A stretch of 64,000 bases of DNA from Tipula vernalis (GCA_958295665.1 OY282560.1:48980333-49044332), one strand, 5' to 3'. Shown: positions 12,576 to 22,932, counted from the first letter of the stretch. Made by a program: numbers and translations. Notes: generated from the sequence alone by a model not told the origin.

Positions 12576-13033
12576 TCCCTATGCAAAGTTTGTTTTTGGA
12601 TGAACTCGAGCATCGTGCAATTACGTTTTCAGTTGTTTTGTCTTTCCAAAACATCCGTTTGAAGCTGAAGAGTCGATGTGCAGCGACGATTATCATCCCT
12701 CAGTTTTAATCCGGCTTCGTAGGATTAGTTTCCTTGGCTTCGCGGTTTATTGGATTACACCTCTTATTCGAGAACCTTCTTATGCAAATAGGCTTTCAAC
12801 TGCAAAGATTCTTTTAACATACGTCCTGTTTTGCCAACCCTACCGACTTACTGTGGTATATAATAGTATTGTAGTTTTGTGTAGCAGTTCACGTAGAGTG
12901 AAATAATTCTAGAATCTAATATATCCCCCTATATTACCCCCTATCCCCCTATATTACCACTAAAAAGTTTTCTGGGGGGGGGGGGTCAAATCAGACTGAC
13001 CAACCCCAGGCGGCACCAAACTTAAATATTCCG
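12576..13033 (+). other. Leader region of Gypsy element 2
   Basis: This stretch separates satellite A from the first Gag codon of element 2 and is the likely place of its 5' LTR remnant and leader. It has a TATA-like 'gtggtatataatag' near 12851, two close copies of 'ccccctatattacc' (about 12925 and 12945) and a run of 12 G at 12974-12985. I could not find a matching copy downstream of 16260, so no LTR pair is demonstrated. A 76-codon frame at 12676-12906 is not recognised. Confidence 0.35.
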
Positions 13034-13808
13034 ATGCAATCCTCGCATACGTCCAGGCCCCAATTTGGGGTACAGGAACATGTACCGATACCTCCTCTAC
13101 CTAACTGGTATCCCTACCCACCGCAGTTTTTTCACGCAAACCTGCCCAAGTATAATCCGTTTCCATCGATCATTCCTCAAGGCCCAAATACTTTAAATCA
13201 CCGATTTCCTGGGAATCAGAATTATTCACCGCATCTTTTACCACCCGTTCCCTCTGGTCCACCATTGAATTCTACCGTCGGGCAAGCAGCGCAAGGTTAT
13301 GAAAATTTTAAAAGACGAGTTTGACGGATCCAGTGGAGGAATGCCTGTAGAAAAATTTTTATTCCGTGTTGAGCACTTAGCTAAGACTAATAATATCAGT
13401 GATGCTCAACTTATAAATGATATCAGTTTTCTGCTGGATGGAACAGCTAAAGAGCACTATTGGTTATCGTTGGAACGAAATCCAAATTGTTCATGGACGG
13501 ATCTTAGAACCTTATTTATACATCGCTTCCAAGACCGCAGAAGTGATAGCGACATTCGTCAGCTAATTGACTATCGAAAACAGAAGCCCAGGGAGACATT
13601 TATGGACTTTTACTACGAAATTCTTAACTTGTCTATGCCTCTCAGGGTTCCTCTTGGTGATATCGAAATAATAGAAATCTTGCGAAAGAATATGAGGTCC
13701 GATCTCAAAGCATATTTGGCAGGACAAATTTTTTCTACTGTACCATCTTTAGTTAGCGCTTGTATTGCTATCGAGGACGCCTGTGAAGTGAATCGCACAA
13801 CTTTGTAA
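13034..13808 (+). pseudogene. Gag of Gypsy element 2 (frameshifted)
   Basis: The ATG at 13034 opens a 96-codon frame rich in Pro, Asn and Gln (an N-terminal linker type of sequence). It is followed in another frame by 13299-13808, which carries the structured Gag core: FDGSSGGMPVEKFLFRVEHL near its start, then DWRDLRT-like WTDLRTLFIHRFQ and a basic helix RQLIDYRKQKPRETFMDFYY. Such Gag cores assemble the virus-like particle. A frameshift near 13290-13300 separates the two parts. The frame ends at TAA 13806-13808, and only ~90 bases remain before the protease, so the zinc-knuckle domain has been lost. Confidence 0.8.
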
Positions 13809-13898
13809 ACCATAGATTAATTAATTCTGATACAAATAACGGTCAAATCAATGCTTTCAATTACCCTCCACCAAATCACAGTACAGGTACCTAGATGA

Positions 13899-14270
13899 AA
13901 CGATAATACATCCACAAAAATACCACTTGAAGGAATCGCTATCAAAGGCCTTTTAGACAGTGGAGCTAGCGTGAGTGCATTGGGAAAAGGTGCCCTAGAT
14001 TTCATTCAAAAACATAAATTATTCCTGCACTCCGCACCTACCTGTGTACAAACGGCGAATGGAACACCTCAAGAAGTATTAGGTTACATAAAGGCCAATA
14101 TTGAATATAGTGGGAAATCCATTCGGCTAAATATTTTGATTGTACCTTCTCTGCCACAGCAATTGTATTTAGGTTGTGACTTTTGGAACCATTTTAATCT
14201 TCAACCTGTAATGTTGTCCGAATTGTCACCCATTAAAAGTACGATATTGCCTCCAGCGTCCAGCGCATAA
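13899..14270 (+). pseudogene. Aspartic protease of Gypsy element 2
   Basis: A frame open from about 13899 contains the retropepsin active site GLLDSGASVSALG (Asp codon at 13956-13958). The flap follows in VLGYIKANIEYSGKS near 14075-14110, and the C-terminal LYLGCDFWNHF near 14165. The enzyme would cleave the Gag-Pol polyprotein. The domain itself is intact and open for ~120 codons, ending at TAA 14268-14270. It has no start codon near the N-terminus, as expected for a domain made as part of Gag-Pol, and it is out of frame with gag. Confidence 0.85.
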
Positions 14271-14328
14271 TCGCCTCCTTGCCTAGCTTTGAAAACAAGG
14301 TCTTGGTAGAACTCATCTAGTTTAGCAT

Positions 14329-14990
14329 AAAATTGAAGTCGAGAACGCGGCTCCGATCAAGCAAAGGTATTACGCAGTCTCACCTGCGAAGCAAAGGGAA
14401 ATGTATCAGGAACTTGATCGGATGCTCGCAATGGATGTTATCGAGGAAAGCCACAGTTGAACAGAAACGAAAAAAGACGCATATCCCCTTCCATTGATCG
14501 ACGGTCTGCTCAGTAGGCTTGACCATACCAAGTACATATCGGCTCTGGATCTGAAGGATACTTTTTGGCAGATACCTTTAGATCCAGAGTCCCGAGAAAA
14601 GACTGCATTTACCATCCCGGGGCGCCCACTTTATCAGTTTAAAGTGATGCCCTTCGGACTCTGCAATGCACCCTAAACCTTGTGCAGATTGATGCACAAA
14701 GTGATACCTCACCATCTACAGGACCGAGTAATCGTCTACTTGGACGACCTGCTTATCACTACAGCTACACTTGAAGAACACTTCTCATTGCTAAATGATG
14801 TTTCTCAACGATTAGTCCAACGTTGTTTCTCAACGATTAAGACCCACCATAAATATAGAGAAAAGAAGATTTGTTCTTAAGGAGATCGAGTACCTCGGTT
14901 ATCCGTCTCCGAAAACAGTAAGGCAGTTAAGATGATTTCTGGGCGTCGCGTGAATGGCTTCTTAGTTTTGTCGGCTCCCCTTACCGAACC
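14329..14990 (+). pseudogene. Reverse transcriptase of Gypsy element 2 (internally deleted)
   Basis: The first block reads VENAAPIKQRYYAVSPAKQ and LDRMLAMDVIEESHS (14338-14455). A TGA follows, and the next block starts at KKDAYPLPLIDGLLSRL: the usual SPWSSPVVLV...RLCLD.R fingers segment is missing. The palm continues with ALDLKDTFWQIPLD, KTAFTIPGRPLYQF and MPFGLCNAP, then TAA 14674-14676 in place of the expected Gln codon, then VIVYLDDLLIT with both catalytic Asp residues (about 14728). A ~24-bp tandem duplication of 'tgtttctcaacgatta' at 14800-14840 adds residues in the thumb. The frame ends at 14880, and a shortened EYLGY...KTVRQL connection segment follows near 14885-14940. Confidence 0.85.
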
Positions 14991-15575
14991 TCCTGAAAAA
15001 GAGCAAGCGGTTCCAGTGGACTGAAGAAGCTCAAAATGCCTTCGAGTCCCTTAAGTCGGCAATAGCCTCGTCACCTGTGTTGGCCACACCAGGCTATGGA
15101 AAACGATTTTATATACAGTGTAACGCCAGTTCCACTGGAACAGGAGCTGTGCTTTTCCAGAGGGATGAGGAGGGAAAAGACCGACCCCTCGCATCTATGT
15201 CTGAAATTACAGCGTGACAGAGCTCGAATGCCTCGCTGCAGTACAAGCCAGTTAACTTGGTTATCGTCTAGAAAGGATATTACCGGGCGGCTGGCCAGAT
15301 GGAGCTTAAAGCTTCAAGGGTTGGACTTCGACCTAGAGTATCGGAAAGGTTCACAAAATGCTGTACCAGACGCTCTGTCACGCGTAAACATGAACGCACT
15401 CGATCAATTACCCGCTCCTGCAAATATTGACCTAGACTCGCCAGCCTTTAGCTCTAATGAGTATACAGACATGATTAAGGAAATCGAGAGTTGTTCAAAA
15501 ACTTCAAATGTACGAATTCTGGATGGTAAAGATTATTTTGAATTTAAATCCTACTGTGGATTCGTCTCAGGTTGA
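14991..15575 (+). pseudogene. RNase H and linker of Gypsy element 2
   Basis: From 14997 one frame reads KSKRFQWTEEAQNAFESLKS and SPVLATPGYGKRFYIQCNAS, then GAVLFQRDEEGKDRPLASMS. The first catalytic Asp of RNase H (C-D-A-S) is Asn here. YSVTELECLAAVQ follows in a shifted frame (about 15205-15245). The C-terminal half of the domain is then missing, and the sequence jumps to DITGRLARWSLKLQ and YRKGSQNAVPDALSRV (15275-15390), the conserved end of Gypsy RNase H. A linker towards the integrase runs to 15575. In an intact element this domain degrades the RNA of RNA-DNA hybrids. Confidence 0.8.
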
Positions 15576-16002
15576 GGACATAACTTCATGGAAATTGATG
15601 GTACCTAAAGCACTACGGCCTTCGTTAGTCGAATCCGCGCATTGCGCACCCTCATCTGCTCATTTAGGGGTAAAGAAAACTTCAGATACCTTGGGGCGAT
15701 ATTACTACTGGCCCGCTTTAAACTATGATGTCAAAAATTTTATTCGAGATTATGACATTTGCAAATGTAACAAAGCCACAAATGTCGCAAGTCACCCTCC
15801 ACTTAGCTCATTCTCCGTGACTTTTCGACCCGTGGTTCTAGAGGTTATAGTTACTGACAATCGGCGTCAGTTTGAGTCTCGAGTAGTAAAGAATATATGT
15901 GAAAAATACGGCGTTCGACATATGTGCACCCCGAAATATTCACCCCAGAGCAATGCCTTGGAACGGGTTATTTACACTGCAACGGGTTCTGAAATCATTT
16001 GA
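15508..16002 (+). pseudogene. Integrase of Gypsy element 2 (core deleted)
   Basis: The HHCC zinc-binding domain is visible as ESAHCAPSSAHLGVKKTSDTL with RYYYWPALNYDVKNFI, and CDICKCNK near 15757. The core then jumps directly to VIVTDNRRQFESRVV (second catalytic Asp, with DNG changed to DNR) and YGVRHMCTPKYSPQSNALE (third catalytic residue, Glu). The segment with the first catalytic Asp (normally D-F/L-x-G-P) is missing. The overlap with the preceding frame marks a frameshift near 15510-15575. The protein would have joined element cDNA to chromosomal DNA; this copy could not. Confidence 0.8.
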
Positions 16003-18590
16003 TGCTTCTTGTACTATTATTGGATGTTTCAGATTGTATTGTGCTTTGCATATATTCTAGGTTCCCGCCTAACGGCTGTTAAAGGACCTATGTTTCGAGA
16101 CTTGATATTTCAAAAATTATGCTTGTGGTCATCTTGGCCACATCTTGGAAACATCTTATGGTTTTCTCTGATACATCATTTGCTTGGTGAATATTCCTCC
16201 TCTTTTATTTTTGAGCCTTCAGATAAGAACACTGTCACCCAATTAAAAGGTGAATGGTTTTAGAGATATAGCCGATCGTATGGTTAGCGACGATTAACTT
16301 AAGTTCGTTAAGAATTTAAAAGGAATTAAGGGAGCCAATATTAGGTCACCAGGAAGGATTAATAATTCAAAATAGAGAAAAGGTTCTTATATGGAACAAC
16401 TCAATCATAATTCAAATTCGTCGTCTCAATTAAAAACCATGACGTCAACCTGTCACACAATACAACGCATCGTTTTATTGGTTTGCAATGCCATGATAAT
16501 GCCGCGACATGAATATTAAACAAATAAACAACTTTTGTTTGCATTCCAAAATTGACTTTTCAGTAACGAACCGGTTTTATTCGCGCAGTCTACCGTTTCG
16601 TACTTTATTACAAAACAGTTTCCTGTTTATTGCATACACAAAAACAAAAACTCTCAGTTTCTCGCTTCTAATCCGCTTAACTTTTAAAATCATTTTAATG
16701 GTAAAATATTTTGTACTAATCAGCTTACTATCAGTGTTCTTTGTTTTATATTTTATTTAGAACAAACTACTTGTTTGTACCCAGTATAAATTAATTGTAG
16801 TCGCAAATCGTTAAAATTGGATTACAAATTTGCACTCAACTTCCTTGTTATTACAACAACAACAACAACAACAAAATCAACAGAAAATCAATCCAACATT
16901 TTGTTATCGACCGATATATCAGTAATAATGGCTGTCAATTAATAATTGAGACGCAGAATTTTTAATACGACAAGTAGGTTATCAAAAATTGTGCGAGGTT
17001 GATTGTATTGTGGTCACAAGGTGGGTTGGGCTGGTAGTATTATTTGAAACGCTGCTACTAAAAAATATGTTATCTGTGATAAAACGACAAACGGTGTAAA
17101 ACAGGTGATCCTGTAATCGATTATTTATAGGTATTCGTCATTAATCAATAGGTTTTATAAAGAAGGCTAAATTGGGTTATTTTGACTACGATTTCTCAAA
17201 CATGATAGCAATTACTAATAATTTCCACTTCAACACCAAACCGATTACATTTTTAATTATGAACACTTCCTACCCGCCATATGGTGCCCCAAACAATCAA
17301 TCGAAAGTTTTTATTTTAATTACTTTTAACGTACATTGATTATAAATTACCTGATTAATTCATAAAAGTTTAGCAACAACACTAAACGGAGAAATTGTGA
17401 ACTTGCAAATAAATATGGCCGCGATTTACGCATTATTCGGGTTGCTGAACTTTGCCATATTTAAGAGAATATAATTTCACTCCACGTAAAAATCCACCCA
17501 CGTCAATCGCTAACTAAATTATACGACGACAACAGAGCGCTACTACAATCCACCTGCAATTTAGTTTTTTGTTTTTTCTTTTTTTTTTTAATTACAAGTT
17601 TGTCAAATCAACTTCAAACAAACCAATTGTCAAGTGTAATAAAATCATAAAATTTATTACACTTTTCGTATGTTCGTTCGTAGCTTATTTAAAACAATAT
17701 GCGAGATATGAATAAATAATTTTTGCAATTATTGTCTCGTATTGGGACCGGCTCAAGGCCGAAAAATATTCACTACAAAATATTTCAAATTTTTATTGTG
17801 ATTTTTTGTATTCCCCCTAATCAAAAATAAAACAAAACAAACCAATAAATAATTAATACTGTATTGACTTTCAAAATTAGAACAGTTTATATGCGCCTAA
17901 ATGTTGATTGTGCACAATACATTTGTATACTCGCGTAAATATACGATGGTTTATTGTTTTTAGTAACGTTGGCTGGCGGTGCAACTTTTAAAATGATAAA
18001 CAAAAGACAAACGAGATAATAAAAAATAAAAAAAAAATTTTGGTTTGGGCGATTGTTTTGTATCTATGAAATGGTTTTATTGTGTATTTGCATTTAGTGT
18101 TAAATAATATTTAGTGTACCAAAGATAATAACAAATTTGAACAATTTAGATTTTGAAAGAACAATGAAAAAGTCGTTTTGCATTATGGAAAATTTTAGAC
18201 GTTTATTTAGTTGTGTGTGTATTAACAATAACAATAAAGATAATGAAATAATCGGGAAAGGCCTTGTTACCAGCATATTTGGTTAGCATTAATACTTTTG
18301 ATTTGGCGACTTGGCGGGTCACGATTGGACAAATATGGATGGGATTTCGAGAACTACAAATATTTTAAATTAGCAGAGAGTAAGTAAACGTAACTCACAT
18401 TATTTGACAATATTCAATGAACGGGTAAAATATTTTAGAAATAAAAATTATCCGTCAATTGCAATAATGGGGATAAAAATGAATTAATTTAGAATGCAGT
18501 GAAGTCTCTTAACGAACGTAACAACCAAACTTTTTTTTGACCTAAACGGCTGTTGAAAATCTGTTTCTATGGTCAAAGCGGAGAATTGAC
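16003..18590. other. 3' tail of element 2, then no recognised gene
   Basis: The first ~350 bases probably still belong to element 2 (degraded integrase C-terminus, with a frame at 16009-16263 that shows no clear motif). Beyond about 16500 the sequence is AT-rich without recognised genes. A short (ACA)n tract lies at 16853-16874. A 83-codon frame at 16509-16760 is hydrophobic but has no supporting context. Confidence 0.4.
16853..16874. repeat. (ACA)n microsatellite
   Basis: This is a perfect run of seven ACA trinucleotides plus one base. Confidence 0.9.
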
Positions 18591-18909
18591 AAGGTTTTAG
18601 AACCTGTTAAATTGAAATATGGTTATGGTACGGCTATGAAAAAAGTTAATTTTCAAAACATGAATAATCATGTGCCAGTTTACAACGTCCGTCCAAAGCA
18701 TAATCAGCAACAGGCCGATCCAGATTGTTGGCGAGGTCTTCCACAGATTGATAACGCCTTAGATGCATCGTCCTTGAGACAAACTTTTGGTGGAACGGTA
18801 ACAGATTTTTCCATTGACCGCTTTATTTTAAGAATTGAATATTTAGCAAACGCAGCAAATATTCCATTACACCCGCCGGTTGTCATATAGGTACTCTCGT
18901 CATCGAGAC
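18591..18909 (+). mobile_element. Left remnant of outer Gypsy element 3
   Basis: This piece carries the start of a Gypsy-type gag and stops at the LTR of the inserted element (18910). Its presumed continuation with later gag, protease, RNase H and integrase remnants starts at 23131. The two pieces are on the same strand in the right order, so I read them as one element split by an insertion. The 5-base word GGTAC at 18890-18894 also follows the inner element directly (23131-23135 reads ggtac). Confidence 0.65.
18636..18890 (+). pseudogene. Gag N-terminal fragment of outer element 3
   Basis: The ATG at 18636 lies in a frame open from at least 18612. It reads an Asn/Gln-rich N-terminus with QQQADPDCWRGLPQIDNALD, followed by FSIDRFILRIEYLANAANI, which parallels the VEKFLFRVEHLAKTNNI core of element 2 Gag. 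It ends at TAG 18888-18890, 20 bases before the inserted LTR. The rest of the Gag core is absent on both sides of the insertion, so it was shortened as well as interrupted. Confidence 0.65.
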
Positions 18910-19108
18910 TGTTACATAGCGATATGTACGTTTACGTTACGTAAGCGTAGTAACATAATAATATTATAATGGATACATGTAAACGTATTGTAATTAAATG
19001 TATCATAGATATAGCTCATGTAAAAACATCGTGAATAAACTGTACACTCGTATACTTGACGTCTGATAAACAACACGTGTTTCCATCATATATCCTAACC
19101 ACATAACA
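18910..19108 (+). repeat. 5' LTR of element 4
   Basis: The 199-bp repeat begins TGTTACATAGCGATATG and ends ACCACATAACA, with the canonical TG...CA termini. It differs from the 3' LTR at roughly a dozen positions by eye, so the insertion is not recent. It contains 'gtgaataaactgtacac' (about 19031), a plausible polyadenylation context for such a short LTR. Confidence 0.93.
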
Positions 19109-19127
19109 TGGTGTCAGAATAGGGATT
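19109..19127 (+). other. Primer-binding site, tRNA-Leu type
   Basis: The sequence tggtgtcagaatagggatt directly follows the LTR. The first 11 bases are those typical of Ty3/Gypsy elements primed by tRNA-Leu (TGGTGTCAGAA); the remainder has diverged. In an active element it would prime minus-strand DNA synthesis. Confidence 0.8.
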
Positions 19128-19167
19128 AAATAAATAAATAATCAAAATTTAATAAATAAATAAATAA

Positions 19168-19818
19168 AGTGGATTAAGATCACCAAAAGCCTTAATATTA
19201 TCGGATGACCGTCGCAATGAATGGAAAACGTGGATCAAATTGTTCAATTATTACTCAGTGGCAAGTGGATTGAGCACAAAAGACGACAACATAAAAGTTG
19301 CAACATTATTAACCTGCATTGGACCGGAAGCAGTTAAAATTTTCGAAACATTCGGACTAAAAGAAAATGCAACATTTGAAGTAATAATAAAAAAGTTTGA
19401 TGATTTTTTCACGCCAAAGTCAAATGTAACCTACGAACAGTACATTTTCGGAAAACTCCAAGAAGCAAACGAAACGTTTGCTGAATACTTCACTAATATC
19501 AAGTCGCAAATAGTAAAATGCGAATATGGAGAAATTGAGAATGATCTGCTACGAGAAAAAATAATAATCGGTATAAATGAGGAAAACTTACGGGAAAAAT
19601 TATTGGCAATGGAAAACCTAACCTTACAAAAAACCATCACTGCGTGCATGGTACTTAAATCAATGGTAAAGCAGATGTCTACATTAAGAGCAACGGGAAC
19701 AAACGGAGGCAATGTTGTAAGTGAGATAAATAAAATTAGTAAGTACATATATATAAAAATATTAATAGTAGAAATAATAAAAATAATGTTTCAAAAGAGA
19801 AACTTTTATGTGCGATAG
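19168..19818 (+). pseudogene. Gag of element 4
   Basis: The frame is open from 19168 to TAG 19816-19818 but lacks an ATG near its N-terminus; the start codon has probably been lost. It reads DDRRNEWKTWIKLFNYYSVA, then LSTKDDNIKVATLLTCIG, FDDFFTPKSNVTYEQYIFGK and ETFAEYFTNIKSQIVKCEYG, which is the familiar arrangement of Gag core helices in retrotransposons with this type of pol. It overlaps the zinc-finger frame by 11 bases (19808-19818), marking a frameshift near the Gag C-terminus. Confidence 0.85.
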
Positions 19819-20113
19819 ATGCAAAACCATGCATAGTTCGTTTAGTTGTCCAGCTTTTGGACAAATCTGTAATAAATGTAAAAAAAGAAATCATTTTGGA
19901 GTCGCATGTAGAAGTAAGAAAAATCAAAAAGTAAATGAAGTACAAACTAATTCAGATTATGACGAGGAAACTCTTGATTCATTATTTATAGAAGAAATTG
20001 AAAATACTAAAGAAAAAAATAATTGTTGGTTAGAAGAATTTAAAATTAATAAATCAATTTGTGAAAAATTTAAACTGGACACAGGTGCCCAATGTAATGT
20101 AGTTGACATTTGA
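19808..20113 (+). pseudogene. Gag zinc fingers and protease start of element 4
   Basis: The frame begins CDRCKTMHSSFSC (first Cys/His cluster) and continues CNKCKKRNHFGVAC, a second knuckle of the CxxC...H...C kind used to bind element RNA. After an acidic linker comes the retropepsin active-site motif KLDTGAQCNVVD (about 20071-20106) with its catalytic Asp-Thr-Gly intact. The frame then stops at TGA 20111-20113; the rest of the protease continues in other frames to about 20275 (TPILGLNACQSLNL near 20232). Confidence 0.85.
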
Positions 20114-21115
20114 CTTAATGAACAAAGTAGGGACACAAAATAAAGGTTATGGGGCAAACCAAACTGTTGATCGAAAATAAAAACAATCAAAGTTTTGAAA
20201 TCGTGTATAATGTCATCAAAAGTTCGAAAACACCTATATTAGGATTAAATGCATGCCAATCGTTAAATTTGATTTAAAAAATCGACAGTTTTGGTGCACA
20301 TGAAGATATATTTAAAGGATTAGGTTGTATAAAAAATTTTGAGTACGATATTGATTTAAAATAAAATGCAAAATTGGAGATTGTACCTGCTAGGAGAATA
20401 CTGTACGCCATCAGAGATGATGTGATGAAGGAATTGGACAACATGGAAAAATTAGGAGTAGTAAAAAAAATAACTACTCCAACGCCAGCAGTGTCGCCCC
20501 TCGTAATAGTAAATAAAAAAAAAAAAATTAAGGATTTGCATTGATCCAACGCAAGTAAATCGTAGTATTTTGAGAAGTCATTTTCCCTTACAAACATTAG
20601 AGGAAATTGCAGCAAAAATAAAGAAGACGAAATATTTCACGTTGCTGGACTGCAAAAAAGGATTTTGGCAAATCCCAGTATTGGAACGTAGTCAACAATA
20701 TTTGGCTTTTTCAACACCATGGGGAAGATAGACCTGTCTCAGGTTACCGTTTGGACTCGCTTCAGCACCAGAGGTGTTCCAGCAAGTGATGCAAGGGATT
20801 ATAGCAAATATCCGAAATACAGAATGTTCAATGGATGATATCCTAATTTATGCATCAACGATAAAAGAGCTGCAAAAGATATCGGATCGAGTAATTAAAG
20901 CGCTAAATTACAGCGGTTTCAAACTAAATAAAGAAAAGTGCCAATTTAATGTTAAAAATATTAAATTTTTAGGGCATCTATTGTCAGAAGAAGGCATCAG
21001 CCCAGATCCGGAAAAAATGTTGGCTATTAAAAACATAAAAATACCTAATAATATCAGTCAAATCCAACGACTGAGGGGTATGATAATATATTTGTCACCG
21101 CTCCACTAAGAGAGC
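20114..21115 (+). pseudogene. Protease end and reverse transcriptase of element 4
   Basis: After the remainder of the protease, RT begins with IVPARRILYAIRDDVMKELD and TPAVSPLVIVNKKK (20375-20525). A run of A residues at 20511-20527 coincides with a frameshift. RT goes on with DPTQVNRSILRSHFPLQTLE and LLDCKKGFWQIPV, a TAG at 20729-20731 and LRLPFGLASAPEVFQQVM. Both catalytic Asp residues are kept in SMDDILIYA (about 20827), although the preceding Tyr-x is Ser-Met. The thumb reads CQFNVKNIKFLGHLLSEEG and SQIQRLRGMIIYLS (to about 21097). A small deletion and frame change follow. Confidence 0.9.
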
Positions 21116-21668
21116 GATTAATGAAAAATAATCAATTCGTGTGGGATTTTAGCCAACAAGAGGCTTTTGAAAAAATTAAAAGTATCCTTTCATCGCCGCC
21201 AGTGCTTGGATATTACAATGTTAACCTGCCGGTAAAATTTACAGTGGATGCCAGTTCAAAGGTATTAGAAGCAGTATTGCTGCAGAACGAGCATCCAATA
21301 GCTTACAGCTCGAAATCTTTGACGGAAACTGAAACAAGATATCCACAGCTTTGGCAATCCGGTTTGCCTGCAAAAAGTTTCACTAATACAAATATGGGAG
21401 ATCATTGACTATCGAAACGGATCACAAACCGCTAGAATCTATTTTTTTAAAAAAATTGCAAGCCGCACTAGCAAGATTACAAAGGATTATGTTAGAGGTT
21501 TACCCGTATAATCCAGAAATAATATATCGAAAAGGCAAGGATATACCGATAACGGACTTGTTAAATCGTGATGTGCAAAATATCGATGACCCATATTGCA
21601 GCAATGAGGAAGAACTGGAAATAGACGTTATTGTACCAATGTCACCATCAGCGCGAAACAGCTTATAG
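21085..21668 (+). pseudogene. RNase H of element 4
   Basis: The connection segment VTAPLRERLMKNNQFVWDFS is followed by KIKSILSSPPVLGYY and the RNase H active-site segment FTVDASSKVLEAVLLQ with Asp intact (about 21244). HPIAYSSKSLTETETRY follows, and the frame breaks near 21370-21408. It resumes as IETDHKPLESIFLKK, ARLQRIMLEVYPYNPEIIYR and a degraded ALSR-type end (DLLNRD). The domain covers the usual ~130 residues apart from the frameshift. It is followed by an acidic linker to 21668. Confidence 0.88.
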
Positions 21669-21860
21669 CATTGCCAGACTGCGGTTTAATAAATCCGATT
21701 TATTGAATTTTCGAAATTAGCCGTAGTTAGATTTACGGTATTTATGCATTATTTTGGGTTTAATGACTAAAACGATGTAATGGGAGTGTGTTAGTTTGAC
21801 AAATATTATGAAAACAATAACAGTTTAAGTGTATTAACCGTTATTTAAAACGAGTTTAGT
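21669..21860 (+). other. Non-coding insert between RNase H and integrase
   Basis: About 180-190 bases between the linker (ending near 21665) and the integrase frame (NEDENLSTLKKYIL from about 21868) have stops in all frames and are AT-rich unlike the flanks. Gypsy pol genes normally read through this point. An old small insertion or a strongly decayed linker would both fit; no inverted repeats or target duplication are obvious. Confidence 0.4.
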
Positions 21861-21869
21861 TAACGACAC

Positions 21870-22720
21870 GAACGAAGACGAAAATTTGTCAACTTTGAAA
21901 AAATACATATTAAACGGATTTCCAGAACATAATAAAGTTACAAATGAACTAAAGCATTTCCTAAACTTTAAAGAAGAGCTGTCAACTTACGAGGGTATAC
22001 TATTTAAAGGAAGTAAAATAGTAATTCCCATCAAGCAGGTAGAGAAAATTTTAAAAACAGCACACTTGGGTCATTTGGGTATTCAAAGTACATTACAGAG
22101 AATACGCCAAGCATTTTACTGGAAAAATTTAGAAAAAAATGTCATAGACTACGTAGAAAATTGTAGTATCTGTCAAGCTACCCAACGAGCCGACAACAAA
22201 CAGCCGATAATTCTGAAAGCCATTCCAGACTACCCATTTCAAATTATTGCGTCGGACATGTTTAACTTTGACTCAAATAATTATATATTATTAGTCGACA
22301 GCTATTCGGGCTTTATAGAATTCGAAAGGTTAAAGCACTCCAACTCGTTGGAAGTAATCAATTTCTGTAAAAAATATTTTACTATCTTTGGAACCCCAAA
22401 GATTTTCGAGTCCGGTAATGGCCGACAATACTCATCCAAAGAGATCAAAAAATTTTCAGAACAATGGAAATTTAAGCATAACACCTCAAGGGCAGTGCGA
22501 CGGTTAAATTATTGCTTAAGAAATGTCAAAAGGATAATATTGATGTGTATTTAGTCTTACAAAATTTAAGAAACACTCCCAGAAATACGGAATTAGGATC
22601 TCCGAATGAACGGTTAATGTTCAGAATTACTAGAACTATACTACCAGTCAGTTCTGATATTTTAAAACCAAAAATCAGAGAAAATGTAAACGATAACATT
22701 GCTTAATTACGCAATAAAGG
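21870..22720 (+). pseudogene. Integrase of element 4
   Basis: The HHCC domain is complete: AHLGHLGIQSTLQRIRQAFY (about 22059-22118) and CSICQATQRAD (about 22163). The core has the first catalytic Asp in IIASDMFNF (about 22250) and YILLVDSYSGFIEF, then FGTPKIFESGNGRQYSS, where the second catalytic Asp of the usual S-D-N-G is Gly (codon 22414-22416). The frame then breaks near 22485-22510 and the Glu-containing QSNG.VE motif is lost. The C-terminal part continues as LLKKCQKDNIDVYLVLQNLR and ITRTILPVSSD to 22706. Confidence 0.9.
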
Positions 22721-22932
22721 CAAACAATATGCAGATCACGGATCCAGAGACTTACCAGACCTGAAAGTCAACGACAACATAAGGATGCAAGTAGCTCCGA
22801 GAGAATGGATCAGCGCTAGAGTAACGCAACAATTAGAAAGCCCAAGGTCAGTAATCGTACGGTCGGACAACGGAAAACTTTATCGAAGAAACTTCATCAC
22901 CTTCATAAATCTATGTTGCTAAAAATGGGAGA
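22707..22932 (+). pseudogene. Integrase C-terminus and purine-rich tract of element 4
   Basis: The plus strand reads NKGKQYADHGSRDLPDLKVN, then REWISARVT and SDNGKLYRRNF up to about 22905: the basic, SH3-like tail typical of Gypsy integrases. The purine-rich aaaaatgggaga at 22921-22932 abuts the 3' LTR and fits a polypurine tract, the usual primer of plus-strand synthesis. Confidence 0.75.

Larger units (their letters stand above)
13034..16265 (+). mobile_element. Decayed Ty3/Gypsy element 2
   Basis: Gag, protease, RT, RNase H and integrase remnants follow in canonical order on the plus strand. Domains are far better preserved than in element 1, but almost every one has lost an internal block: the gag zinc knuckle, the RT fingers, the RT-connection segment, the middle of RNase H and the first half of the integrase core are missing. 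The coding part is about 3.2 kb, well short of the usual 4-5 kb. No LTR pair, primer-binding site or polypurine tract could be identified, so the limits are those of the coding remnants. Confidence 0.85.

Noticed and set aside
12676..12906. 76-codon frame upstream of Gypsy element 2 as part of gag
   Set aside because: It ends before the gag ATG, has no Gag features and more likely lies in the leader or LTR remnant.
15180..15196. 'gaccgacccctcgcatc' inside element 2 as a satellite A copy
   Set aside because: The match is limited to about a dozen bases and is explained by the RNase H coding sequence (GKDRPLAS).
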